From positions 1 through 13,321 of the forward strand of contig CAUHCL010000057.1 of the NCBI GenBank assembly GCA_959604655.1: a stretch of 13,321 bases of DNA, written 5' to 3'. Shown here piece by piece: positions 1-6,164 of this stretch. The notes below the pieces were generated by a model. The model was not told the DNA's origin. It saw nothing but the letters and a program-made list of their open reading frames with translations, and made no database searches. Each line of letters starts with the position of its first letter. The stretch's first letter is position 1. A program made the position numbers and the translations under genes. This DNA is from an uncultured Alistipes sp. Its GTDB lineage: Bacteria > Bacteroidota > Bacteroidia > Bacteroidales > Rikenellaceae.

Positions 1-5
1 ATAAA

Positions 6-38
6 TTTGGCATTGCACTCAACTTATTCGTATCTTTG
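6..38 (+). promoter_or_regulatory. Upstream promoter P1 of the left repeat
   Basis: A -33 TTTG at 6-9 and a -7 TATCTTTG at 31-38, separated by 21 bases, match the Bacteroidota primary sigma factor consensus exactly. Transcription would start near base 45 and run toward the lipoprotein gene. It has the same layout as the distal promoter in the right-hand copy (13008-13040). Confidence 0.7.
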
Positions 39-79
39 ACTGCGCCTTAGATACTCTCGCTCGGCAAAATGCAAGCGAG

Positions 80-111
80 TTTGCTTTTGCTCTCGCTTAT
101 TCGTACCTTTG
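80..111 (+). promoter_or_regulatory. Proximal promoter P2 of the lipoprotein gene
   Basis: A -33 TTTG at 80-83 and a -7 TACCTTTG at 104-111, 20 bases apart, fit TTTG/TAnnTTTG. The predicted transcript start is near 118, giving a leader of under 20 bases to the ATG at 136. This promoter argues against the in-frame TTG at 109 and ATG at 115 as starts, because they lie in or before the expected start of the transcript. Confidence 0.75.
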
Positions 112-135
112 CGGATGTTGATTTATTTTATGGAT

Positions 136-570
136 ATGAAAAGATTATTCGCGTTTTTCGTTTCGGCCGTTGCGATCTCGGCGGTCATGTCGTTCTCGGC
201 CTGCAAGAAGGAGTTCAGGAACGACTATGTGGAGCAGGTGCAGGGCAAATGGTCGGTAGCGAGCGTCACGCCCCAAGATCCCGAAGGTGCCTACATCGTG
301 ACAGGCGACAAAATAGAGATCAAGAGCGACATGACCTATTCGCTCGGCAACAGCCACTGGGAGCCATTCTTCTCGGGCAAGATATGGACGCTGCAATTCG
401 AACCGCAGGACAATTTCACCTATCTTTATATGTTCGGCACGAACGACGAGAAGCAGTATGTGGTGTTCCTCGGCCGCATATCGGCCATGATGCAGAACAA
501 CATGTACGTCGAGTACATCGGCGAAAACGGCGAATATTACCGCTACAACTTCGCCCGTGTGACCGACTGA
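136..570 (+). CDS. Small lipoprotein, possibly lipocalin-like
   Basis: The protein begins MKRLFAFFVSAVAISAVMSFSACKKEF: a short basic N-terminus, a hydrophobic stretch and a lipobox-like FSAC, so it should be exported and lipidated on the cysteine near residue 22. The mature part, about 120 residues, opens with VQGKWSVASV and continues as alternating aromatic and polar strands (TYSLGNSHWEP, IWTLQFEP, YLYMFG, YYRYNFARV), which suggests a small beta-barrel or beta-sandwich. The GKW near the start is reminiscent of lipocalin-like lipoproteins common in Bacteroidota, but I see no diagnostic catalytic motif and give no function. ATG codons at 130 and 136 are both possible; the upstream promoter rules out the earlier TTG at 109. 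It is transcribed alone, from the repeat-borne promoters, and followed by a terminator. Substrate for the Lnt encoded at the other end of the window is a reasonable inference. Confidence 0.8.
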   Translation: MKRLFAFFVSAVAISAVMSFSACKKEFRNDYVEQVQGKWSVASVTPQDPEGAYIVTGDKIEIKSDMTYSLGNSHWEPFFSGKIWTLQFEPQDNFTYLYMFGTNDEKQYVVFLGRISAMMQNNMYVEYIGENGEYYRYNFARVTD

Positions 571-609
571 GCCTGACAGCCACGGCCGCGCCGCAGCACG
601 GATATGAAA

Positions 610-650
610 AGCGTCCCCGCAAGAAAAGACTCCTGCTGGGACGTTTTTTT
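610..650 (+). terminator. Intrinsic terminator after the lipoprotein gene
   Basis: CGTCCC at 612-617 pairs with GGGACG at 638-643. The stem can extend by GCA/TGC past one mismatch and by A610-T645 and G611-T644 outside. It is followed by seven T residues (644-650). It lies 40 bases after the lipoprotein stop codon. Read on the other strand the hairpin is followed by only a short T-run, so it may also weakly stop leftward transcripts from the MgtC-like gene. Confidence 0.8.
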
Positions 651-654
651 GTCG

Positions 655-740
655 GCCGCGGCTTGCAGCAGCTTGCGGCATGATGTGTATGTGGCTTGCA
701 GCCTACCGAATGCAGCTTACAACTTGCAGCCTGCGGCAAG
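655..740. repeat. CTTGCAGC-rich intergenic stretch
   Basis: CTTGCAGC occurs at 662-669, 695-702 and 723-730, with related GCTTGCGGCA and ATGCAGCTTAC variants between them. The block fills the gap between the convergent lipoprotein and MgtC-like genes. It can fold locally, for example CTTGC pairing with GCAAG across 723-740. No reading frame here looks real. I cannot tell whether this is a degenerate repeat element or simply a decayed intergenic region. Confidence 0.45.
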
Positions 741-747
741 CGGCATG

Positions 748-1413
748 TCAGGATATCCGCTCGACCAGTATCCGCGGATCGCGTTGCAGCAGTTCCATGA
801 GTCCGTCGTCGTCGCGGCGACGGCGCGACTGCACCAGCAGGTCGGCCTTGTAGACGGTCCCTTCCGCGCTGCGTTCGCGGTCGAGGGCATAGGATATGAC
901 GGTGAAGCCCTCCTTGCGCAGGATGGCGAGTGCGTTCTGTATGGCGTCGCGGTCGAGCGTCGAGAATACTATCGGGGTGCGGTGGGAGCTGAAGCTGCCG
1001 AATACGAGGTTGAGCACCTCCAGCCCCACGAGAGTCAGGGCCGTGGCGGCCGCGGCCACCCCGTACATTCCCGCTCCCGTGGCCATGCCCACGCCCGATA
1101 TGGCCCACAGGCTGGCGGCGGTGGTAAGTCCGCGCACTATCTGCCGCTGGAATATGATGGCTCCCGCGCCGATGAAGCCTATGCCGCTCACCACCTGTGC
1201 CGCCACGCGGCTCGGGTCGAGGCGCAGCCCGTCGTGCGCGGCGAGAAACTCCTCGAATCCCCACTGCGACACGATCATGAAGAGCGCGCTGCCCAGCGAT
1301 ACGAGAAAATGGGTTCTGAATCCCGCCTCCTTTACGCGCCACTCGCGTTCGATGCCCACCACCGTGCCGAGCAGGCCCGCCACGACGAGTCGGAATATGA
1401 ATGTCCAGGTCAT
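748..1413 (-). CDS. MgtC/SapB-family inner-membrane protein
   Basis: This 221-residue protein has the full MgtC/SapB architecture: four or five membrane helices in residues 1-135 followed by a soluble C-terminal domain (about 147-221) of the ACT-like type. Family landmarks are GIEREWRVKEAGFRTHFLVSLGSAL (20-44), RVAAQVVSGIGFIGAGAI (69-86) and VRGLTTAASLWAISGVGMATGAGMY (93-117). In Salmonella, MgtC inhibits the F1Fo ATP synthase and supports growth at low magnesium; most members in non-pathogens are uncharacterised, so the role here is unknown. It lies 84 bases downstream of tamL on the same strand and could be the last gene of a dapF-tamL-mgtC transcript. I found no good promoter in the gap, only hairpins at 1444-1462 and 1473-1499. 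Confidence 0.92.
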   Translation of the reverse strand: MTWTFIFRLVVAGLLGTVVGIEREWRVKEAGFRTHFLVSLGSALFMIVSQWGFEEFLAAHDGLRLDPSRVAAQVVSGIGFIGAGAIIFQRQIVRGLTTAASLWAISGVGMATGAGMYGVAAAATALTLVGLEVLNLVFGSFSSHRTPIVFSTLDRDAIQNALAILRKEGFTVISYALDRERSAEGTVYKADLLVQSRRRRDDDGLMELLQRDPRILVERIS

Positions 1414-1497
1414 AATGTATGTCGTTTGTTCAAGTGTGCAAATATGCCGGCAAAATCGGCATGATGTCAGCCGATCGGCCGTTTCGCGGGCCGCCGA

Positions 1498-3867
1498 TCA
1501 GAACGGATAGCCCACGCCGAAATTGAGCGCCGTGTTCTTCCATTTGAAGTTGTGGATCCACTTCGACTCGCCCACGCGGTTGGGACTGTATATCTGAATA
1601 CCCCAGTCGAGACGCAGGATCACAAACTTTATGTCGAGACGCAGACCCACGCCGCTGTTGAATCCCAGCTGCTTGTAGAAGCTGTCGAAGCGGAATATGC
1701 CGTCGTCGGGCACCTTCGACTTGTCCATGCCCAGATACCACACGTTGCCTAGATCGAGGAACGTCGCGCCGTGGAACATGCCCCATATGGGAAACCGCAG
1801 TTCGAGGTTGGCCTCCAGACGCATGTCGCCCATCTGCACGGGATAGGGCGTATCCTCGGCGGGAGTACTGCCCGGGCCGAGGGTTCGGGGCGTCCATCCG
1901 CGCATGCTGTTGCTTCCGCCCACGTAGAACAGACGGTCGAAAGGCAGCGCGGTGGAGTTACCGTATGGCACGCCCACGCCCGCGAACAGACGGCCCGCTA
2001 TGGCCGACTTCTCGCCGAGCATGATCTGGCGGTTGATGCTTATGTCGCCGCGCACGTACTGCGAGTAACGCACGCCGAGGATGTTGTAGTAGCCGTCGGC
2101 CTTTTTCTCCGAGAAGGCGCGTTCGAACAGATTGAGCAGGTTGCCCGCCGATTCGAAGTTGATTCGCATGCCCACCTGCCTGTTGGGATTGTTGTAGGCA
2201 TACGACGCCGAGAGGCCGACTATGGCCTGGGTCATGTAGCTCTGGCGCAGGTATTCGTTCTTGAGCGAGTTGAAGAAATCCTGGTTTATGTAGCCCACGT
2301 TGATCCAGTTCAGGTCGATGGGGCGTATCTGGTAGTTGTAGCGTCCGTTGATGCTGCGCCACGAGTAGGTCCACGTTGCGCGCGAGAGGTCGCGGCGATA
2401 ATAGGGACGGTCCTGATAGTTGAACGACAGCTCGACCTTGGTGCGGGGCATGTTGATCTTGCGCGTCGAGAGGCGGAACGGCAGTATGAAGCGCGGGAAC
2501 GACAGTCCCACTGTGATGCCCAGCTCGTTGGCCCGCCGCTTGCCCGTGCCGTGGGCCTTCATGTATTCGTAACCCACCGTGAAGGCGGTATTGAGCGTCT
2601 CCACGCCGCGGAACAGATTGCGGTTCTGGTAGCCTATGGTGGCGTTCACGCCGTAGAAGCTCGACGTGGTGCTTCCCTCCAGCTCGACGCTGAAGCCCTG
2701 CTTGAGCGTGGGCGTGGCCAGTATGTAGCAGCGCAGGTAGCCCTCGCCTATGTCGTCGAATCGGTCGGGCGTGTAGGCTTCGCGCCCCTCGCCCGCATAG
2801 TGGACGAAGGCGGTATCGCTCTCGCTGCGCGGAATCTCCTCGAAGGCTATGCGCGCGCTCTTGAAATACCCCAGCGCCATGATCTCGTTGTAGGTGCGGT
2901 CGACCTGCGACGCGCTGTAAACGGTGTTGGGCGCGAGCGGTATGGCGGTGTGCAGCACCGCGGGGCGCACGTTGGGCCGCCCTTCGGTGATGATGTCGAG
3001 CCCTTGGTAATGCACCGTGTCGAGCAGGCGGCTGCGGTTGAGCTGCACGCGGTCGACGGTGGGGTTGTAGTCGGGCATGACGTCGATGGAGGCTATGCGG
3101 TAGACGCGGTTGTTGTCCATGATGGCGCGGCCGCGCTCGTCGTATCCCGCTATGTTGCGTTTCACGATCATCCTTATGCCCACCTTGCGGTCGCCGAGCA
3201 GCGTATCGACGCGGTATTCTATGTTGTTGACCGAGAAGTTGTAGTATCCGCGGTCGTTCAGATAGGAGGCTATGCGCTCGCGCTCCTTGTCGAGCGTGGT
3301 GATGTCGAATATCTCGCCCACGTGCAGCAGCGACGACAGCGAGTCGGCGTCGATCAGCGGGGCCAGCAGCTTGTCGCGGAAGTCGTACGATATGCTGCTT
3401 ATGCGGTAGGGCTCGCCCTGACGGGTGCGGTAGGTGACGTATGCGCGCTTGCGGCGGCGGGTGGTGTCGACGTCGTACTCCACTGTCGAGGAGTAGTAGC
3501 CGCGCGAATCCATGTAGGTCTTGAGGTTCTGCGCGCTCTTGTGCGTGAGCGACATGTCGAGCAGCACGGGCTGCTGGCCCACCTTGCGCTTGAAGTTGTT
3601 CCACCAGTTGTCCTTGTCGGGATTGGCCAGATTGTAGGCCCACACGTAGAAGTTGGTGCCCAGGAAACGCTTGTTGGGCGTCTGGCGCACGTACTGTTCG
3701 AGCCGCGACGAACTGATGCGCTCGTCCTTGGGGGCCTGCTTGTCGTCCTCGACGGTGACCTTTTGCAGGAAATACTCCCCCTCGGGGATCTTGCGCGTGA
3801 CGCTGCATGCCGAGCACGCCATGCCCAGCAGGATTATTATCGCTCTCCGTATTGCAATGGGGCGCAT
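1498..3867 (-). CDS. tamL: TamL-type BamA/TamA outer-membrane assembly lipoprotein
   Basis: The 789-residue product starts with a signal peptide and two candidate lipobox cysteines (MACSACS, Cys18 and Cys21); Cys21, followed by SVTRKIPEGEYFL, matches the usual start of the mature Bacteroidota protein. Residues from about 30 to 400 form the POTRA-repeat region, with motifs such as YMDSRGYYSSTVEYDV and YLNDRGYYNFSVNNIEY. The remainder is the 16-stranded beta-barrel: the loop-6 motif VGGSNSMRGW is at about 648-658, and the chain ends GVGYPF with a terminal phenylalanine, as expected for a Bam-inserted barrel. TamA-like proteins help fold or deliver outer-membrane proteins, normally with the inner-membrane-anchored TamB. 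No tamB gene is present in this window, although in many Bacteroidota I believe it is adjacent. The start codon lies 10 bases after the dapF stop, so the two are very probably co-transcribed. A BamA paralogue is less likely because of the lipoprotein signal. Confidence 0.9.
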   Translation of the reverse strand: MRPIAIRRAIIILLGMACSACSVTRKIPEGEYFLQKVTVEDDKQAPKDERISSSRLEQYVRQTPNKRFLGTNFYVWAYNLANPDKDNWWNNFKRKVGQQPVLLDMSLTHKSAQNLKTYMDSRGYYSSTVEYDVDTTRRRKRAYVTYRTRQGEPYRISSISYDFRDKLLAPLIDADSLSSLLHVGEIFDITTLDKERERIASYLNDRGYYNFSVNNIEYRVDTLLGDRKVGIRMIVKRNIAGYDERGRAIMDNNRVYRIASIDVMPDYNPTVDRVQLNRSRLLDTVHYQGLDIITEGRPNVRPAVLHTAIPLAPNTVYSASQVDRTYNEIMALGYFKSARIAFEEIPRSESDTAFVHYAGEGREAYTPDRFDDIGEGYLRCYILATPTLKQGFSVELEGSTTSSFYGVNATIGYQNRNLFRGVETLNTAFTVGYEYMKAHGTGKRRANELGITVGLSFPRFILPFRLSTRKINMPRTKVELSFNYQDRPYYRRDLSRATWTYSWRSINGRYNYQIRPIDLNWINVGYINQDFFNSLKNEYLRQSYMTQAIVGLSASYAYNNPNRQVGMRINFESAGNLLNLFERAFSEKKADGYYNILGVRYSQYVRGDISINRQIMLGEKSAIAGRLFAGVGVPYGNSTALPFDRLFYVGGSNSMRGWTPRTLGPGSTPAEDTPYPVQMGDMRLEANLELRFPIWGMFHGATFLDLGNVWYLGMDKSKVPDDGIFRFDSFYKQLGFNSGVGLRLDIKFVILRLDWGIQIYSPNRVGESKWIHNFKWKNTALNFGVGYPF

Positions 3868-3877
3868 CCGTAACCGA

Positions 3878-4828
3878 TTATTGTGCGTTGATACTCTCCA
3901 CGAAACGGTCGTATGCGGCCGTCTCGCCGTCGTAACTCTCCGTGCGCGCGACGGCCGTTATGCCCGTCCCGTCGTGCTCGGCCGTGCCGCGCCACTCGTA
4001 TGTGGCGTTGCCCGTGAGGCGCGTCACTATGCGTCCGCCCTCCGTGCGGCAGAGGCAGCGCACCATGCCGCCGCGGTTGTATACCTCGATGGGCTCGCCC
4101 TCGCGGCATGCGCCCGTCATCACGGCCGCCGTACTGCATGCCGTCATGGCCGTGCCGCACGAAAAGGTGATGCCCGCGCCGCGCTCGAAGGTGGCGGCGA
4201 AGAGGGCCTGCGGACCGCGACGCTCGTAGAGGCTGACGTTTATTCCGCGCGGGAAATCCTCCCCGAGCCGCGTGACGGCCTCGCCCATGCGCGTGAGCGC
4301 CTGCATGTCGATCCGCTCCACCTCGGCCACGATGTGGGGGTTGCCCAAATTGAGTGCCGTAAACCGCAGCGACCCGTCGAGCGAGGGTATGACCTCGGCC
4401 GTGAAGCGCTCGGCGCCGCGTGCGAATCCGAAATCGTCGCTCGCGGTGCGCACCTCTATGTCTACGCCGTAGGTCGGTATTTCGGGCGCGATCCGCTCGG
4501 CGCGGCAGGCGGGATAGCGGCCGCCGCCCGAGAGCAGCGTGAAGCTCTCGGCGTGCAGGTAGCGTTCGTCGGCCAGACGCGCCACGCAGCGTATGCCGTT
4601 GCCGCACATCTCGGCCTCCGAGCCGTCGGGGTTGAACATCCGCATGGCGTAGAGTCCGTCGGCGAGCACCACGTACAGCACTCCGTCGCACCGTCCCGAC
4701 TCCTTGCGGGCGCACAGGTCGCGGGCGAAAGCGCCCAAATCGCGGGGTGCGGCGGCACCCTCGGCCGTGAGGTCTATCATCATGAACTCGTTGCCCGAGC
4801 CGTGGCATTTTATGATTTCCGTAAGCAT
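3878..4828 (-). CDS. dapF: Diaminopimelate epimerase
   Basis: DapF interconverts LL- and meso-diaminopimelate in the cytoplasm, supplying lysine synthesis and peptidoglycan cross-bridges, by a two-cysteine mechanism. Both cysteines are visible: Cys75 in MCGNGIRC and Cys224 in FSCGTAMTAC. Other family landmarks are KCHGSGNEFMMIDL (7-20), MFNPDGSEAEM (64-74) and LNLGNPHIV (159-167). Two features are odd. The usual ERGxGE glutamate before the second cysteine is isoleucine here (ERGAGIT, 216-221). The chain is 316 residues, roughly 40 longer than typical, with an extra tail after GNATYEWRG (about 273-281). Both would fit a divergent branch of the family, but related epimerase/racemase functions cannot be excluded by eye. 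It is first in the leftward dapF-tamL cluster and has a strong promoter 38 bases upstream. Confidence 0.9.
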   Translation of the reverse strand: MLTEIIKCHGSGNEFMMIDLTAEGAAAPRDLGAFARDLCARKESGRCDGVLYVVLADGLYAMRMFNPDGSEAEMCGNGIRCVARLADERYLHAESFTLLSGGGRYPACRAERIAPEIPTYGVDIEVRTASDDFGFARGAERFTAEVIPSLDGSLRFTALNLGNPHIVAEVERIDMQALTRMGEAVTRLGEDFPRGINVSLYERRGPQALFAATFERGAGITFSCGTAMTACSTAAVMTGACREGEPIEVYNRGGMVRCLCRTEGGRIVTRLTGNATYEWRGTAEHDGTGITAVARTESYDGETAAYDRFVESINAQ

Positions 4829-4865
4829 CTTCGAGGGAATAACGTTTCGTTGCCGAAATATCGTT

Positions 4866-4897
4866 CAAAATTACGAATATTTCACCCGCCGCGCAAA
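4866..4897 (-). promoter_or_regulatory. Promoter of the dapF-tamL operon
   Basis: On the minus strand, -33 TTTG (4897-4894) and -7 TAATTTTG (4873-4866) are separated by 20 bases, an exact match to the Bacteroidota consensus. Transcription would start near 4859, giving a leader of about 30 bases to the dapF ATG at 4828. An imperfect inverted repeat (GCCGCGC at 4888-4894 with GTGCGGC at 4907-4913) overlaps the -33 element and could be an operator; no regulator is identified. Confidence 0.75.
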
Positions 4898-4994
4898 TAT
4901 ATTTTCGTGCGGCGCTCTTTTCGCGTTACCTTGCGGACAAAATATGGGCCGCGCTCCCTCGCTTTGCCGAATTTTTGCTAATTTTACGCTTCGA

Positions 4995-5013
4995 ATGCGG
5001 CGCACGGCCGCAT
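4995..5013 (+). other. Hairpin in the leader of the alpha/beta hydrolase gene
   Basis: ATGCGGC (4995-5001) pairs perfectly with GCCGCAT (5007-5013) around a five-base loop, and two more pairs form past a bulged A. The hairpin ends 22 bases before the ATG at 5036 and has no T-run, so it is not an obvious terminator. It could be a leader RNA structure or an inverted-repeat binding site. I found no convincing -33/-7 pair for this gene; TAATTTTA at 4979-4986 is one base off the -7 consensus but lacks a -33 partner at the right distance. Confidence 0.4.
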
Positions 5014-5035
5014 CGTAACGAAATCAACGCTTGAT

Positions 5036-5839
5036 ATGAAAGAGAAGTTCATAATGGCCGGATCCACGGCCCTGCATATAGCCGACTCGGGCAAGGGCGA
5101 CCGCTGCGTGGTGCTGCTGCACGGTTACCTCGAATCGATGTACGTGTGGGACGATTTCGTCCCGCTGCTCACCCCCTCGGTGCGCGTTATAACGCTCGAC
5201 ATCCCGGGGCACGGCATCTCGGAGGTGAAGGGCGAGGTGCACACCATGGACATGATGGCCGCCACGGTGCGCGACATGCTCGACGCCTTAGGCATAGAAC
5301 GCGCCACGCTGGTGGGCCACTCGATGGGCGGCTATGTCTCGCTGGCCTTCTGCGCCGCCTATCCCGAGCGGCTGGACGGCGTGGTGCTGCTCAGCTCGTC
5401 GCCTTTTCCCGACGACGAGACCAAGCGCGAGAACCGCCGCCGCGAGATCGCTCTGGTGCGGGCGGGAAAGAAGGACGTGCTCGCACGCGTGGCTCCCGAG
5501 ACGGGCTTCGCCGAGGCCAACCGCGTCCGACTGAAGAAGTATATCGACGATCTGGTCGAGCAGGTGCACATCACCGAGGACGAGGGTATCGTGGCGCTGC
5601 TCGGAGGCATGATCGGGCGTCCCGACCGCAACGAGATGCTGCGCGCGAGCAAGGTGCCGCAGCTCTTCATACTGGGCAAGCACGACAACTACATTCCTCT
5701 CGAAGCGGCCGAAAATATCGTCGCGGCCAATCCGCAGGCGCAGGTCGTGTGGCTCGAAAATTCGGGGCACATGGGATTCATCGAAGAGCCCCAAAAGACC
5801 GCCGACGCCATACTCGATTTCGTACTGCACGGGGAGTAG
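5036..5839 (+). CDS. Alpha/beta-fold hydrolase
   Basis: The 267-residue protein has a complete alpha/beta-hydrolase catalytic set. The oxyanion-hole motif is LLHGYLES (27-34). The nucleophile elbow GHSMGG puts the nucleophile at Ser96. The acid is probably Asp217 in ILGKHDNYIP, and the histidine is His245 in NSGHMGFIEEP. DIPGHGIS (55-62) is the usual second loop motif. A helical cap domain sits between about residues 122 and 200. There is no signal peptide, so it acts in the cytoplasm. The closest type is the broad esterase / haloperoxidase-like group; the substrate cannot be read from the sequence, and neither neighbour suggests one. It is transcribed alone and divergently from dapF. The start at 5036 gives MKEKFIMAGS; an internal ATG at 5054 is a less likely alternative. 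Confidence 0.92.
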   Translation: MKEKFIMAGSTALHIADSGKGDRCVVLLHGYLESMYVWDDFVPLLTPSVRVITLDIPGHGISEVKGEVHTMDMMAATVRDMLDALGIERATLVGHSMGGYVSLAFCAAYPERLDGVVLLSSSPFPDDETKRENRRREIALVRAGKKDVLARVAPETGFAEANRVRLKKYIDDLVEQVHITEDEGIVALLGGMIGRPDRNEMLRASKVPQLFILGKHDNYIPLEAAENIVAANPQAQVVWLENSGHMGFIEEPQKTADAILDFVLHGE

Positions 5840-5855
5840 CGTCGGTTTTGGATGT

Positions 5856-5968
5856 GCTGTTCGCCGACGGCGGTGAGTCTTCAGCTCTCGGGCAGCAGCC
5901 TGCGGAGGACGCGAGTGAGCATTCGCGAACGATAGCGGGCCTCCGCGGGGCGAGGCTGCGGCCCGCGC
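5856..5968 (+). repeat. Modular repeat, copy A (hairpin module)
   Basis: Bases 5888-5968 match 13231-13308 in the same orientation: both begin TCGGGCAGCAGCCTGCGGAG and end GAGGCTGCGGCCCGCGC, with a more variable middle. A leading block GCTGTTCGCCGACGG (5856-5870) also recurs at 13070-13084 with one change. The core folds strongly: GGGCAGCAGCCT (5890-5901) pairs with AGGCTGCGGCCC (5953-5964) with one mismatch, continued by GCGGAG (5902-5907) with CTCCGC (5941-5946). The stem sequence is conserved in copy B. No protein is likely to be encoded here. Confidence 0.8.
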
Positions 5969-5997
5969 AGTCCTGACGAACTGCATTTTCGTTTTTT
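5967..5997 (+). terminator. Possible terminator after the alpha/beta hydrolase
   Basis: GCAGT (5967-5971) pairs with ACTGC (5980-5984) around an eight-base loop and is followed by ATTTTCG and seven T residues. The stem is short and sits about 130 bases past the hydrolase stop, inside the segment that copy B of the repeat lacks. A second candidate is CAGGCG-TAA-CGCCTG-TTTT at 6053-6071. Either could stop rightward transcription; neither is certain. Confidence 0.4.
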
Positions 5998-6067
5998 TGG
6001 CGTGCTGTCCGCCGCAGTGGAGCGGCGGCGAACTGCACGACTCTGCGAGTCGCAGGCGTAACGCCTG
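5969..6067. repeat. Hairpin cluster inside the repeat region
   Basis: Bases 5969-6038 are absent from copy B, which goes straight from GCCCGCGC to GACTCTGCGAGTC. The extra segment carries a direct repeat CGAACTGCA at 5977-5985 and 6029-6037, and a perfect hairpin CCGCCGC-AGTGGA-GCGGCGG (6009-6028). It is followed by two more small perfect hairpins: CGACTC-TGC-GAGTCG (6038-6052) and CAGGCG-TAA-CGCCTG (6053-6067). All are seen directly. Their function is unknown. Confidence 0.7.
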
Positions 6068-6080
6068 TTTTATAAAAGAG

Positions 6081-6159
6081 ATAATCCGTCATGCCACCGA
6101 ACGGGAGTGAGGATTGGCATCTCAACCGATTATGCCACCTTTTGACGTCAAAAGGTGGC
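6081..6159. repeat. Nested stem plus 26-bp perfect palindrome
   Basis: ATAATC (6081-6086) pairs with GATTAT (6128-6133), enclosing ATGCCA (6091-6096) paired with TGGCAT (6115-6120). Directly adjoining is a perfect 26-bp palindrome (6134-6159) whose left half is GCCACCTTTTGAC and whose right half is its exact complement, with no loop. A zero-spacer palindrome of this length is a plausible site for a dimeric DNA-binding protein or a recombinase target; I cannot tell which. A 154-codon minus-strand reading frame runs across this region (6242-5778), but its arginine-rich composition and overlap with the hydrolase gene argue that it is not real. Confidence 0.75.
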
Positions 6160-6164
6160 GCGAA

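Larger units (their letters stand above)
3..112 (+). repeat. Promoter-bearing dispersed repeat, left copy
   Basis: This segment is about 90% identical by eye to the reverse complement of 12932-13042, with only a few substitutions and one-base gaps. It consists of two related units of about 35 bases, each of the form TTG-rich block, CTTATTCG, TA(T/C)CTTTG, separated by a spacer containing GCGCCTTAGATACTCT and CTCGGCAAAAT. Each unit is a complete Bacteroidota-type promoter pointing right, toward the lipoprotein gene. The segment has no coding potential of its own. The repeat relationship is seen directly; that it is dispersed through the genome is inferred from two copies in 13 kb. Confidence 0.85.

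Noticed and set aside
1439..1446. CATATTTG on the minus strand as a -7 element for the MgtC-like gene
   Set aside because: It matches seven of eight positions, but there is no TTTG at the required 19-21 base distance upstream.
1771..3873. A 700-codon open frame on the plus strand, antisense to tamL
   Set aside because: It is rich in Ala, Val, Arg and His with no domain or signal, and lies wholly opposite a clear tamL. Long shadow frames are expected in GC-rich genes with biased third positions.
5856..6051. The regularly spaced hairpins as a CRISPR array
   Set aside because: The units are not identical repeats with uniform spacers, and no cas genes are present.
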